Shown in pieces: positions 25,845 through 34,417 of a DNA stretch of 64,000 bases; position 1 is the first letter of the stretch; the number at the start of each line of letters is the position of its first letter. A program made the translations under genes and the position numbers. The notes beneath the pieces are model-generated. The model worked only from the letters and a program-made list of their open reading frames with translations, had not been told where the DNA came from and did no database searches. Origin of the DNA: Natronoarchaeum philippinense (GTDB lineage: Archaea > Halobacteriota > Halobacteria > Halobacteriales > Natronoarchaeaceae); NCBI RefSeq assembly GCF_900215575.1, contig NZ_OBEJ01000003.1, positions 482,163 through 546,162 on the forward strand, given 5' to 3'.

Positions 25845-26573
25845 ATGCCGACCCACGATCTCTCGCAGCCCCTCGACGCAGCGGGGTCTGTCTACCCCGG
25901 CGACCCGGATGTGTCGGTGACTCCACACGCCACGCACGAGGCCGATGGCTACCGAGTTCACGCGCTCGAACTGGGCACGCACGGCGGTACCCACGTCGAC
26001 GCGCCGAGTCACCTGCTCCCTGACGGCCGAGACCTCGACGAGTTCGACCTCTCGACGTTCGCGTTCGACGCCGTCCGCATCGACTGTACCGACTACGGTG
26101 CCCGCGAGCCGATCGGCAAAGACGCCGTCGTCGAGGCACTCAGCGATGTCGATGCCGGGACGCCGACGGACGCCGACGCCGGGACGCCGACGGACGCCGA
26201 CGCCGGGACGCCGACGGACGCCGACGCAGTGGTCGTCCACACCGGCTGGAGCGCCTACTGGGGCACCGACCAGTACTTCGATCATCCGTACCTCTCGGCC
26301 GACGCCGCGGCCGCCCTCGCCGAGGCGGGACTGCACGTCGGCGTCGACACGCCGAACGTCGATCCGACGCCGTCGGCCACCGGGGCCGGGTCGGACGACG
26401 AACCGGAGGGGTTTCCGGCCCACCGCGAACTGCTCGGGAGCGATCGACTACTGGTCGAAAACCTCCACAATCTTGGCGCGCTCCCCGAGCGCTTCGAGCT
26501 GTGTGCCTATCCGCTTCCGATTCGGGACGCCGACGGCGCGCCTGTTCGGGCGGTGGCGCGTGTCGAGGAGTAG
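25845..26573 (+). CDS. cyclase family protein (kynurenine-formamidase-like)
   Basis: A 242-residue metal-dependent hydrolase of the Pfam cyclase family. The signature LGTHGGTHVDAPSHLLPDG (residues about 47-65) gives His-x3-His-x-Asp metal ligands, and FPAHRELLGSDRLLVENLHNL is the conserved C-terminal block. Family members hydrolyse N-formylkynurenine or cyclic amides; the substrate here is unknown. Between them is a three-fold repeat of DAGTPTDA, a low-complexity insertion. The ATG at 25845 (MPTHDLSQPL) is the conserved start. Confidence 0.85.
   Translation: MPTHDLSQPLDAAGSVYPGDPDVSVTPHATHEADGYRVHALELGTHGGTHVDAPSHLLPDGRDLDEFDLSTFAFDAVRIDCTDYGAREPIGKDAVVEALSDVDAGTPTDADAGTPTDADAGTPTDADAVVVHTGWSAYWGTDQYFDHPYLSADAAAALAEAGLHVGVDTPNVDPTPSATGAGSDDEPEGFPAHRELLGSDRLLVENLHNLGALPERFELCAYPLPIRDADGAPVRAVARVEE
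26151..26222 (+). repeat. three tandem copies of a 24-base unit inside the cyclase gene
   Basis: Three head-to-tail copies of a 24-base unit encode DAGTPTDA three times, differing only at one or two third-codon positions at the ends (GAT versus GAC in the first copy, GCC versus GCA in the last). The number of copies can change without frameshift, so the insert probably expands and contracts by slippage. Confidence 0.92.
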
Positions 26574-26600
26574 GTCCTGTGGGCTGCCAGATCGACCGAG

Positions 26601-28208
26601 CTACTGGTAACGCCCGCGGGATTCGATCTCCCGGAGCTGCTCGATTACGGCCTCGTCGCCGGCCGCAGCGTAGCCCGCCTCGACGGCCTCACGCATCGCC
26701 GCGGGGTCCTCGGCGGTGCCGTCGAGGCTCTGCTCGAAGACGTGCAGGTCCATCGCGTAGTCCTCGACGGCGTCGGTGTAAAAGCCGAGGCCGAAGTCGA
26801 TGCAGTAGACGCGCTCGACGTCGGTGTCGACCCGGACGTTCCGGGTCGTCGGATCGCCGTGGACGATGCCGGCGCCGTGGAGCGTCGCCAGATGGCGACC
26901 GACGGCGCGGGCGCGCTCGGCGGTCAGCGCCGCCTGCAGGTCGGCGTCGCCCACGCGCTCGAAGACGATGGTGGCCTCGCGCGGGTCGACCTCTCGGACC
27001 AGCGGCGTCGGGACGCCGTGGCGTCGCGCCTCGCTGGTGAGTCGCGCTTCGAGCGTCGTGCGCTGGCGGCGCAGGCGCTCGTCGAGTTCCGGATGGCGGT
27101 AGCGCTTTTCGGCCCGGCGCTTGACGACGCGGTCGCCGTCGATCTCGACCGTGGCTTCGGCGCCCCGCAGCTCGTCGCCGTCGGCGGCGTTCGTCGGGAT
27201 GCGCGCAACGCTTTCGTCTTCTCGCCACGTCACCGGCACCTGATCGGGCCGGTAGTCCGAGTCGATGCGTGAGTCCTCGATCTCGATGGTCTGGCCGGCC
27301 TCGTACATCGTCGCGCCCAGCACCGCGATCATGCCGGCGTTGTCCCGCAGGAAGCGCGGCTCGGGCGCGAAGAAGTCGGCGCCGCGTTGCTCGCACATCG
27401 CCGCGAGCATCTCTCGGAGCCGTTCGTTCTGGCCGACGCCGCCGCCGAGCACGAGTTCGTCGCTGCCGGTCAGCGAGAGGGCGCGCTCTGCGACCTCCGT
27501 CAGCATCGCAAAGACGGTCTCTTGCAGCCCGACACAGACGTCCTCGACGGGCTGGCCCCGGTCGTAGGCCTGCTTGGCAGCGCTCATGATGCCCGAAAAC
27601 GAGAAGTCCATCCCCTTGACGACGTAGGGTAACTCGGCGTACTCGCCGTCTTTCGCTGCCTCCTCGACCTTCGGGCCGCCGGGGTGGGACCAGCCGACGT
27701 GGCGGGTGAACTTGTCGATCGAGTTGCCGACGCCGGTGTCCATCGTCTCGCCGAGCACGCGATATCGGCCGTCGTGGAAGCCGAGCACGTGGGCGTTGGC
27801 GCCGCTGGCGTTCAGACAGACCGGCGAGTCAAAGCCCGAGCGGTGGCGTCCGATCTCCAGATGTGCGACCATGTGGTTGACGCCGACGAGCGGTACGTCG
27901 AGCGTCTGGGCGAGCGAACGCGCAGCGGTGCCGACGATCCGCAGGCACGGACCGAGACCGGGGCCTCGGGAGAACGCCACCGCATCGACGAGTGGCTCGT
28001 CCTCGCCGGCGCGGTCGGCCGCCTCGGCGAGTGCGGCGTCGACGACCGCCGGGATCGCGTTGTGCATGTGCTCTGCGGCCTCGCTCGGGTCGATGCCGCC
28101 GCTCTCGGGCAGGTAGGCGTCGGTCTCTATAAAAACGTCGTCGGCCTCGGAATCGTACAGGCCCGCGCTAGCCGCCCAAGCGGTCCCCTCGATTCCGAGA
28201 ACGCGCAT
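26601..28208 (-). CDS. KEOPS Kae1-Bud32 fusion (tRNA threonylcarbamoyladenosine synthase/kinase)
   Basis: A 535-residue fusion protein of the KEOPS complex, which transfers threonylcarbamoyl to A37 of ANN-decoding tRNAs. Residues 1-325 are Kae1, an ASKHA-fold enzyme with the iron ligands His112 and His116 in VNHMVAHLEIG and GPGLGPCLR earlier. Residues about 335-535 are the Bud32 kinase/ATPase with IVHGDPTTRNVRV (catalytic loop) and YCIDFGLGF (DFG). Fusion of the two is usual in many euryarchaea. It follows S24e and S27ae on the same strand with short gaps, the classic archaeal order. Confidence 0.96.
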   Translation of the reverse strand: MRVLGIEGTAWAASAGLYDSEADDVFIETDAYLPESGGIDPSEAAEHMHNAIPAVVDAALAEAADRAGEDEPLVDAVAFSRGPGLGPCLRIVGTAARSLAQTLDVPLVGVNHMVAHLEIGRHRSGFDSPVCLNASGANAHVLGFHDGRYRVLGETMDTGVGNSIDKFTRHVGWSHPGGPKVEEAAKDGEYAELPYVVKGMDFSFSGIMSAAKQAYDRGQPVEDVCVGLQETVFAMLTEVAERALSLTGSDELVLGGGVGQNERLREMLAAMCEQRGADFFAPEPRFLRDNAGMIAVLGATMYEAGQTIEIEDSRIDSDYRPDQVPVTWREDESVARIPTNAADGDELRGAEATVEIDGDRVVKRRAEKRYRHPELDERLRRQRTTLEARLTSEARRHGVPTPLVREVDPREATIVFERVGDADLQAALTAERARAVGRHLATLHGAGIVHGDPTTRNVRVDTDVERVYCIDFGLGFYTDAVEDYAMDLHVFEQSLDGTAEDPAAMREAVEAGYAAAGDEAVIEQLREIESRGRYQ

Positions 28209-28220
28209 TATCGGTGTGCG

Positions 28221-28355
28221 CTACTCCCACTCGGTGTACCCGCACTTGCCGCAGTGCAGGCGGTCACCGTGGTCCGCGAGGAACGAGTCGCCACAGCGGG
28301 GGCACTGCTCGCGGTCGGTCGTGCCGTCGTCGTCGTAGAGTTCGTGTCGGGGCAT
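28221..28355 (-). CDS. rps27ae: 30S ribosomal protein S27ae
   Basis: A 44-residue ribosomal zinc protein: [11 protein letters not shown] then CPRCG, and after 14 residues CGKCGYTEW. The four Cys bind zinc on the small subunit beak. It starts with one base between it and the S24e stop and ends 12 bases before the Kae1-Bud32 start, so the three genes form one operon. Confidence 0.95.
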   Translation of the reverse strand: MPRHELYDDDGTTDREQCPRCGDSFLADHGDRLHCGKCGYTEWE

Positions 28356-28356
28356 C

Positions 28357-28668
28357 TTAGGCCTCCTCCGCTTCCTCGGCCTCGCCCTCGGCCGTGATCT
28401 TGTTGCGCTCGAGCATGTGGTCCTGCTCGACGTCCTTGGCGTGGTCGGAGCTCTCGTAGACCTTGGCGCTGCCGATCGTCTTGCGCATCCCGAACTTCGT
28501 GTCGAGGCTGCGGACGACGACCTCGCCGGCGTCCTTGTTGAGCTTCGCGGCCAAGCTGTCTCGGACCGAGAGACGCTCGGGCGTGGCTTCGTCGTGGGTG
28601 ATCTGGAACGTCACGTCGGTTCTGTGCAACATCGGGTTCTCGTCTTCGTCGATGATTTCGACGTCCAT
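28357..28668 (-). CDS. rps24e: 30S ribosomal protein S24e
   Basis: A 103-residue archaeal/eukaryotic-type S24e. [19 protein letters not shown] and [18 protein letters not shown] with [20 protein letters not shown] are the family signatures. It is the first gene of the S24e-S27ae-Kae1-Bud32 operon. A CTTTTAC element near 28705-28711 on the minus strand may be the TATA box. The C-terminal EAEEAEEA tail is a halophilic acidic addition. Confidence 0.97.
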   Translation of the reverse strand: MDVEIIDEDENPMLHRTDVTFQITHDEATPERLSVRDSLAAKLNKDAGEVVVRSLDTKFGMRKTIGSAKVYESSDHAKDVEQDHMLERNKITAEGEAEEAEEA

Positions 28669-28867
28669 GTGTACTCAGTTGTCTCTATTTTGCTCCCGAA
28701 GCGCGTAAAAGGATTTCGAACGGAGCCCCAGCGGTTCGATCGACCGCCGTGACCGGCCGCTTTCGGCCTCTCGGTCCGCGTCACCGCCTGACGCGGCCGG
28801 GCGGGACACGATGGAACTAAATGCTGCGCCGCAAACGTTCAGATAAGAACCTTCTCTGGTGGTCACT

Positions 28868-30673
28868 ATGTCGGACACCGAACCTCCCGAATCCACGGCA
28901 GCCTCCCTACGAACGCCGATCGTCGCCGTCCTCGGACACGTCGACCACGGCAAGACCAGCCTGCTCGACAAAGTGCGCGGCTCGGCCGTCATCGAGGGCG
29001 AAGCCGGCGCGATCACCCAGCACATCGGCGCTACCGCCGTCCCGCTGGACGTGATCTCTCAGATCGCAGGCGGTCTGGTCGATCCAGACGACTTCGACCT
29101 GCCCGGCCTGCTCTTTATCGACACGCCCGGACACCACTCGTTTACCACGCTGCGCTCGCGCGGCGGGGCGCTCGCGGACATCGCCATCCTCGTCGTCGAC
29201 GTCAACGACGGCTTCCAGCCCCAGACCGAGGAGGCCATCGAGATCCTCGCTCAGTCCCAGACGCCGTTTATCGTCGCCGCGAACAAGGTCGACACGGTGC
29301 CCGGCTGGAACCCCGAGGAAAACGCGCCGATCAAGCAGTCGCTGGATCGCCAAAGCGACCGCGTGCGCGGGGATGTCGACGAGCGTCTCTACGAGATCAT
29401 CGGCCAACTTTCCGATAAGGGCTTCTCGGCGGACATGTACTGGCGCGTGCAGGACTTCCAGAACAACGTCGGCGTCGTCCCGGTGTCGGCGATGACCGGT
29501 GAGGGCGTCCCCGACCTGCTGACGGTGATGATGGGCCTCTCCCAGCGCTACATGAAAGAGGAGATGGCCATCGACGTGGCCGGGCCGGGTGTCGGCACGG
29601 TCCTCGAAGTCAAAGAGGAGAAAGGCTTCGGGACAACCATCGACGTGGTGCTGTACGACGGCGTCGTCCGGGAAGACGACACGATCGTCGTCGGGAGCTC
29701 CGGCGAGCCGATCGTCACTGACGTGCGCGCGCTGTTGAAACCCCGACCGCTCGCGGAGATCCGCACCGAGAGCCGCTTCGAGAAGGTCGACCAACTCAAA
29801 GCGGCATCGGGCATCAAGATCGCCGCGCCGGAACTCGATCGCGCGATGGCGGGCGCACCCGTCCGCGTCGTCCGGGACCGCGAGATCGACGAGGTCGTCG
29901 CGGAAGTGCAAGACGAACTGGCCGACATCGCGGTCGACGCCGAAGAGCAGGGCCTCGTCGTCAAGGCCGACACGCTCGGCAGCCTCGAAGCGATGGCAAA
30001 CGCCTTGGGCGAGGCCGAAATTCCCATCGTGCGCGCGGAAGTCGGCGACGTGGCGCCGCGGGACATCTCGGTCGCCGGTACCGCCGAGGACCCGATGCAC
30101 GAGGCCATCCTCGCCTTCAACGTCGACGTACTCTCTGACGCCCGCCAGCAGGCCGAAGCCGACGACGTGCGGATCTTCCAGAGCGACGTTATCTACCGAC
30201 TCATCGAGGAGTACGAGGAGTTCGTCGAGGAGCGCGAGCAGGCCCAACAGGAGGCCGTCTTGGAGAACATCACCCGTCCCAGCCGGTTCCAGATCCTCCC
30301 CGATCACACGTTCCGCCAGAACGACCCGGCGGTCGTCGGCGTCGAAATCCTCTCGGGCACGCTCCAGAACAACACGAACGTCGTCGCCTTCGACGGCAAG
30401 GAGCCCGAGCGCATCGGCCAGCTCAAGGGCATCCAAAAGGAGGGCGACGACGTGGACGAGGCCCGCAAGGGCGACCGCGTCAGCATCGCCATCGACGGCC
30501 CCACGGTGGGCCGCCAGATCGAGGAGGGCGACGAACTCTGGACCGAACTCCACGAGAAACACGCCAAGATCCTCGAACAGGAACTCGTCGACGACATCCC
30601 GCCGGACGAGCGCGACGCGCTCCAGATGTATCTGGACAAGCATCGGCGTCGTGACCCGTTCTGGGGGAAATAA
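28868..30673 (+). CDS. infB: translation initiation factor IF-2 (aIF5B)
   Basis: A 601-residue GTPase that promotes subunit joining in archaeal translation initiation. G1 is GHVDHGKT at residues 23-30, with DTPGHHSF (G3) and NKVD (G4); domain II ([22 protein letters not shown]) and the C-terminal [16 protein letters not shown] block follow. It ends RRRDPFWGK, as in other archaeal members. There is no intein at the G1 site, where some archaea carry one. The ATG at 28868 is preferred to GTG at 28859, nine bases upstream. It is divergent from the S24e operon. Confidence 0.97.
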   Translation: MSDTEPPESTAASLRTPIVAVLGHVDHGKTSLLDKVRGSAVIEGEAGAITQHIGATAVPLDVISQIAGGLVDPDDFDLPGLLFIDTPGHHSFTTLRSRGGALADIAILVVDVNDGFQPQTEEAIEILAQSQTPFIVAANKVDTVPGWNPEENAPIKQSLDRQSDRVRGDVDERLYEIIGQLSDKGFSADMYWRVQDFQNNVGVVPVSAMTGEGVPDLLTVMMGLSQRYMKEEMAIDVAGPGVGTVLEVKEEKGFGTTIDVVLYDGVVREDDTIVVGSSGEPIVTDVRALLKPRPLAEIRTESRFEKVDQLKAASGIKIAAPELDRAMAGAPVRVVRDREIDEVVAEVQDELADIAVDAEEQGLVVKADTLGSLEAMANALGEAEIPIVRAEVGDVAPRDISVAGTAEDPMHEAILAFNVDVLSDARQQAEADDVRIFQSDVIYRLIEEYEEFVEEREQAQQEAVLENITRPSRFQILPDHTFRQNDPAVVGVEILSGTLQNNTNVVAFDGKEPERIGQLKGIQKEGDDVDEARKGDRVSIAIDGPTVGRQIEEGDELWTELHEKHAKILEQELVDDIPPDERDALQMYLDKHRRRDPFWGK

Positions 30674-30852
30674 ACGACGAGTCGGACGTTGTTCTCGCGG
30701 CTGCTTTTCCACTCGGAGCGGCGCCACTCGACGGCGTCAGGACGCCGATGCTTGACGTACAATCGTAGCGCGATGCCGCCGCTCGGCGTCCAGACACCCC
30801 GACGCCATAGCTCGGCGTCAGTTATCGTCCGTGAAAATCGAATCTCCGATCC

Positions 30853-31248
30853 CTACCGCGCTGTCGGCGTCACGTCGTTCTGCACGGCCTGTTTGACCTG
30901 CAAGGCGGCGCTGGCGGCGAGTCCGCGGGCGACCTCGCTGCGGTCTTCGTCGTCGATCACGGACTCGGACTCGAGATCCTCGCTCTCGGGCGAGAAGCCG
31001 GCGCTGACGGGATGGCCGACCGGCGGCTGGACGGCGACGGTTGCGCGAGGGCCGCCGGCGGCCTGACTTACGTCGGCGTCGACGACGTACTCGTCGGGCA
31101 GGTACTCCCGGGTCCGGGCGGCGATCTGCGACACGTCCCGGCGGAGCGCGCGCTTTTGCTCGCCAGTGAGTTCGGGCAGGTCGGCGGCGGCGCGCTTGCC
31201 GGCCTGCGTGATGCCGGGAGACCCTGCGTACGGCGTATTTCCGTTCAT
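30853..31248 (-). CDS. conserved haloarchaeal protein, probably DUF5811
   Basis: A 131-residue soluble protein beginning MNGNTPYAGSPG and carrying ARTREYLPDEYVVDADVS, then SPESEDLESESVIDDEDRSEVARGLAASAALQ. I associate this N-terminus and layout with haloarchaeal DUF5811; there is no known function. The C-terminal helix is Ala-rich. It is flanked by IF-2 on one side and the Lrp-like regulator on the other. Family name is from memory; the coding call is firm from composition and length. Confidence 0.7.
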   Translation of the reverse strand: MNGNTPYAGSPGITQAGKRAAADLPELTGEQKRALRRDVSQIAARTREYLPDEYVVDADVSQAAGGPRATVAVQPPVGHPVSAGFSPESEDLESESVIDDEDRSEVARGLAASAALQVKQAVQNDVTPTAR

Positions 31249-31363
31249 GAACAGTTCTCACCCTCCGTAGGGAATCGCAGTGTAAAAAGATTCGGGCCAC
31301 GACCGTTTCGGCCACGACCGTGCGACACGCTCGTCAGGCCGTCGCGTTCAGGCTCCGCGGTCG

Positions 31364-31774
31364 TCAGCGCTGTTCGTCGAGAATGAGTCGGGTCTTCGTG
31401 CTCACGACGTCTTCGAGTTCGCGGGCTCTAGTGATGAGTTCGTTGAGCGCCTGCGTGTCGGCGGCGTCGACGACCAGCACGACGTCTTCCTCGCCGCTGA
31501 CCTGCCAGACGAAATCGACCAACTGCCACTCGGCCATCCGCTCGGAAACCGCCGTCGTGTCGACGTCGACGGCTACGCTGACTTCCAGCATCGCCTTGAC
31601 GTTGCCCGTGCGCGTCGAGACGGTAAAGCGGTCGATGACGCCCTCGTCGGTCATTCGATCGACGCGGTTCCGCACCGTTCCCTCGGAGGTGCCGACCTGC
31701 TCGGCGATCTCGGTGTACGGCGTTCGGGCGTCACGCCGCAACACGTCGAGGATCTCTCGGTCGAGGTCGTCCAT
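31364..31774 (-). CDS. Lrp/AsnC family transcriptional regulator
   Basis: A 136-residue feast/famine regulator. Residues 1-60 are a winged HTH (LDREILDVLRRDARTPYTEIAEQVGTSEGTVRNRV); residues 65-136 are the RAM ligand-binding/oligomerisation domain (VSGEEDVVLVVDAADTQALNELI). It is divergent from carA, and the shared 107-base gap contains a 17-base perfect palindrome that is a strong candidate for its operator. A near copy lies upstream of carB. It therefore probably autoregulates and controls carbamoyl-phosphate synthesis in response to an amino acid or nitrogen signal. Confidence 0.93.
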   Translation of the reverse strand: MDDLDREILDVLRRDARTPYTEIAEQVGTSEGTVRNRVDRMTDEGVIDRFTVSTRTGNVKAMLEVSVAVDVDTTAVSERMAEWQLVDFVWQVSGEEDVVLVVDAADTQALNELITRARELEDVVSTKTRLILDEQR

Positions 31775-31810
31775 TGGATAGCCGTCGGTACGCGCGGGGG
31801 CTACTTACTC

Positions 31811-31827
31811 GTTACGAAATTCGTAAC
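31811..31827. promoter_or_regulatory. 17-base palindromic operator between lrp and carA
   Basis: GTTACGAAATTCGTAAC is a perfect inverted repeat, GTTACGAA and TTCGTAAC around a central A. It lies 54-70 bases upstream of the carA start, outside the carA TATA box, and 37-53 bases upstream of the lrp start, over or next to the lrp promoter. This position would suit activation of carA with repression of lrp. A version with two differences is present upstream of carB (45420-45436). Confidence 0.72.
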
Positions 31828-31843
31828 TTCGCTTCGAAAGCAA

Positions 31844-31852
31844 GCTTTATGC
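31844..31852 (+). promoter_or_regulatory. TATA box of carA
   Basis: GCTTTATGC lies 29-37 bases upstream of the carA ATG and just downstream of the palindromic operator, a normal haloarchaeal spacing. Confidence 0.5.
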
Positions 31853-31880
31853 AGCGGAAGTACATACGCATATCGTAACG

Positions 31881-32954
31881 ATGGAAGCCTACGTAGCGCT
31901 CGAGGGCGGCCACGTGGTCGAAGCACGCGGCCGTGTCTCCGGTAGCACACGCGGCGAGCTAGTTTTCACAACAGCGTATACGGGATACGAGGAGAGCCTC
32001 ACCGACCCCTCCTACGAGGAGCAGGTCCTGACCTTTTCCTACCCGCTGATCGGCAACTACGGCGTCCGGGAAGAGCGCTTCGAGTCCGAGCGCGTCCACC
32101 CCAACGCCGTCGTCGCCCGCGAACTCACCGACGAGGTCGTCGAGTGGCTCGACGAGGAGGATACGCCCGCAGTTGACCACCTCGACACCCGCGACCTCGT
32201 GACCGACATCCGAGAGGGCGGCGCGATGAAGTGTGGTATCGCCGTCGGCGAGGACGTCACCGAGCAGGACGCGCTCGACGAACTCGACGCCTGTAAGGGC
32301 ATGAGCGAGCACACCGAGATCGGCGAGCAGGTCAGCGTCGACGAGCACGAACACCACGAGGGCGACGGCGGCGTCGACGCCTCGGTCACGCTGATCGATT
32401 GTGGCGCGAAGGGCTCGATCGTCGACTCGCTCAACGCCCGCGGCGCTGATGTCGACGTGCTTCCCTACGACGCCACCGTCGAGGATGTCGAATCCTACGA
32501 CACCGACGTGCTCTTCATCTCCAACGGCCCCGGCGACCCCGCCAACTTCGAGCCGACGATCGAGCTGGTCGACCACTACGTCGGCGAGGTTCCCCTCGCA
32601 GGCATCTGTCTCGGCCAGCAGATCGTCGCCGAGGCGCTGGGCGGCACGACCGCCAAGATGGACTTCGGTCACCGCGGCGTCAACCAGCCCGTCATGGACA
32701 CCCGGACGAAGCAGGTCGTCATGACGACCCAGAACCACGGTTACACCGTCGACGAACCCGGCGAGAAGCTGAACGTCACGCAGTTCAACGTCAACGACGA
32801 CACGCCCGAAGGCCTCGAAAACGACGAACTCGACATCATCACGCGCCAGTACCACCCCGAGGCCAACCCCGGCCCGAACGACTCGCTCGACTTCTTCGAC
32901 GACGTGCTCGGCATGACCGATTCGAGCCAGACGGCCGTCCCGGCCGACGACTGA
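31881..32954 (+). CDS. carA: carbamoyl-phosphate synthase small subunit
   Basis: A 357-residue glutamine amidotransferase subunit that hydrolyses glutamine and feeds ammonia to CarB for carbamoyl phosphate, the precursor of arginine and pyrimidines. The N-terminal domain starts EAYVALEGGHVVEARGRVSG with YTGYEESLTDPSYEEQV; the class I amidotransferase domain has FISNGPGDP, AGICLGQQ with the catalytic Cys near residue 240, and QYHPEANPGP with His and Glu. The full triad is present. carB is not adjacent: it lies about 9 kb downstream on the opposite strand. Confidence 0.97.
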   Translation: MEAYVALEGGHVVEARGRVSGSTRGELVFTTAYTGYEESLTDPSYEEQVLTFSYPLIGNYGVREERFESERVHPNAVVARELTDEVVEWLDEEDTPAVDHLDTRDLVTDIREGGAMKCGIAVGEDVTEQDALDELDACKGMSEHTEIGEQVSVDEHEHHEGDGGVDASVTLIDCGAKGSIVDSLNARGADVDVLPYDATVEDVESYDTDVLFISNGPGDPANFEPTIELVDHYVGEVPLAGICLGQQIVAEALGGTTAKMDFGHRGVNQPVMDTRTKQVVMTTQNHGYTVDEPGEKLNVTQFNVNDDTPEGLENDELDIITRQYHPEANPGPNDSLDFFDDVLGMTDSSQTAVPADD

Positions 32955-33034
32955 GCACGCGCTGGCTTCCGACCCTTTCGTCTCCGTTCTGCCCCTACAT
33001 TCAACACCGGGTTCGTGGTAGGCCCACCTGCACT

Positions 33035-33460
33035 ATGCCTGTCGGCAACCTCGGTCCCAGAGAGGTGGTAACGATCGGTCAGGACGCACCACTGCGAGAA
33101 CTGACCGAAACCCTCGACTCGGCCGGCGTCGGCTCTGCGGTCGTCACCGAGGACGGCGCTCCGATCGGCATCGTCACCGACCGCGACGCCGCGCTTGCGA
33201 TCCACGCGCACGACGACGTGGCGTCGGCCCCCGTCGAGGCAGTGATGACGGCAGACCCGGCGACGATCTCCGAGGACGCGGAAGTGATCGAGATCGCCCG
33301 GAGGATCGACGAGCACAACGTGCGCCGGTTCCCGGTCGTCGACGACAGCGGCGATCTGACCGGCATCGTGACGCTCGACGACCTCGTCTCGACGATCGGC
33401 GAACAACTCGACGACGTGGCCGATACGATCGAAGCGCAGTCTCCGGAGTACAGCCCCTGA
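33035..33460 (+). CDS. tandem CBS-domain protein
   Basis: A 141-residue protein made of two CBS modules, one Bateman pair: VVTEDGAPIGIVTDRDAALA in the first and RRFPVVDDSGDLTGIVTLDDLV in the second. Such proteins bind adenine nucleotides and relay energy state. It has no catalytic partner domain. It follows carA by 80 bases and is convergent to the oxidoreductase gene; no partner can be named. Confidence 0.9.
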   Translation: MPVGNLGPREVVTIGQDAPLRELTETLDSAGVGSAVVTEDGAPIGIVTDRDAALAIHAHDDVASAPVEAVMTADPATISEDAEVIEIARRIDEHNVRRFPVVDDSGDLTGIVTLDDLVSTIGEQLDDVADTIEAQSPEYSP

Positions 33461-33487
33461 CCGACGGCACGACGCGGCGCCTAGATT

Positions 33488-34417
33488 TCACTCGGCGTCG
33501 CTCTCGACCGTTTCGCTCGCGTACTCGCGGATCGTAGCGTCGTCGACGGCGTCGAGCACGCGCTCGGCCCCGAGTTCCTCGACCAGTCGCTCGACGCCGC
33601 TGTCCGATCGCGCCTCGATCTCGGCGTCGGTCAGTCGCGTCTCGAACGCCCGGTCGATGTAGGTTTCCCGCAGCTCTTCGAGTCGGTCGTCGTCGAGACC
33701 GTGGTCGTCGCCGGCCTCGTTCTCGAACCACTCGCGCCAGCGGTCCCGATCGGCCCACTCGCCGGTGAACTCGGCGTCCTGCCGGAGCCAGTCGTACTCC
33801 GGCGCGACGCCCTCGGGATACCCCTGTGCGAGGCGGTGGTCTTCGAGCAGGCAGCGCGCGACGTGGGCGCCGTTGCCGGCGGCGACGACCGCCTGCGCGC
33901 TTCGATGTCCCGCCGGCGAGGCGACGTACAGTCCCTCGATCGGCGTCCGGCCGTCCTCGTCGGCGTAGTCGGGATCGAACTGTTCTTCGACCTCGCCGTG
34001 GTGCTCGTGCTCTTCGAACATCGTCGGCTCGTCGAGCCCCCGGAGGTACGAGCCGTCGTACCACGCCGCCGCGATCACGTACTCGGTCTCGACGCGGCGT
34101 CCTTCGTCGGTCTCGACGACGAACCGGTCACTCCCGGCGCGTTCGACGGACTCGACCAGTTCCGGGCGAAGCTCCCCGCCTACCTCCTCGACGTGGGTGT
34201 GCAACAGGCCCCGGAACGTCTCGATGTCGATGCCGCCGGGAAAGCCCGGGTAGTTTTCGAGGTACGCACACCGCGGCAGTGCCGCCTTCCCGCGGTCGAA
34301 CACCACGGTATCGAGGCCGTACCGGGCGGCGAACACGCCGGCGCCACAGCCGGCCGGTCCGCCGCCGACGATCACGACCTCTCGTTTCGCGTCGATGTCG
34401 GCGTCGCCCCGGCTCAT
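33488..34417 (-). CDS. FAD-dependent oxidoreductase of the iron-type uptake locus
   Basis: A 309-residue flavoprotein. The FAD-binding Rossmann motif VVIVGGGPAGCGAGVFAARYGLDTVVFDRG occupies residues about 14-45, and GLYVASPAGHRSAQAVVAAGNGAHVA is the second FAD/NAD contact. It resembles the thioredoxin-reductase-like group but lacks the redox CxxC in the usual place. The start overlaps the stop of the upstream binding-protein gene by four bases, so it is translationally coupled to uptake. A role in reducing or releasing the imported metal from its chelator is plausible but inferred. Confidence 0.82.
   Translation of the reverse strand: MSRGDADIDAKREVVIVGGGPAGCGAGVFAARYGLDTVVFDRGKAALPRCAYLENYPGFPGGIDIETFRGLLHTHVEEVGGELRPELVESVERAGSDRFVVETDEGRRVETEYVIAAAWYDGSYLRGLDEPTMFEEHEHHGEVEEQFDPDYADEDGRTPIEGLYVASPAGHRSAQAVVAAGNGAHVARCLLEDHRLAQGYPEGVAPEYDWLRQDAEFTGEWADRDRWREWFENEAGDDHGLDDDRLEELRETYIDRAFETRLTDAEIEARSDSGVERLVEELGAERVLDAVDDATIREYASETVESDAE

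Noticed and set aside
28868..30673. Possible intein in IF-2, as found in some archaea.
   Set aside because: The G1 motif is uninterrupted and the length of 601 residues is normal.
30674..30852. Repeated GGCGTC/GACGCC runs after IF-2, which looked like a repeat array.
   Set aside because: The spacing is irregular and the units are only six bases long, as expected by chance in GC-rich DNA.
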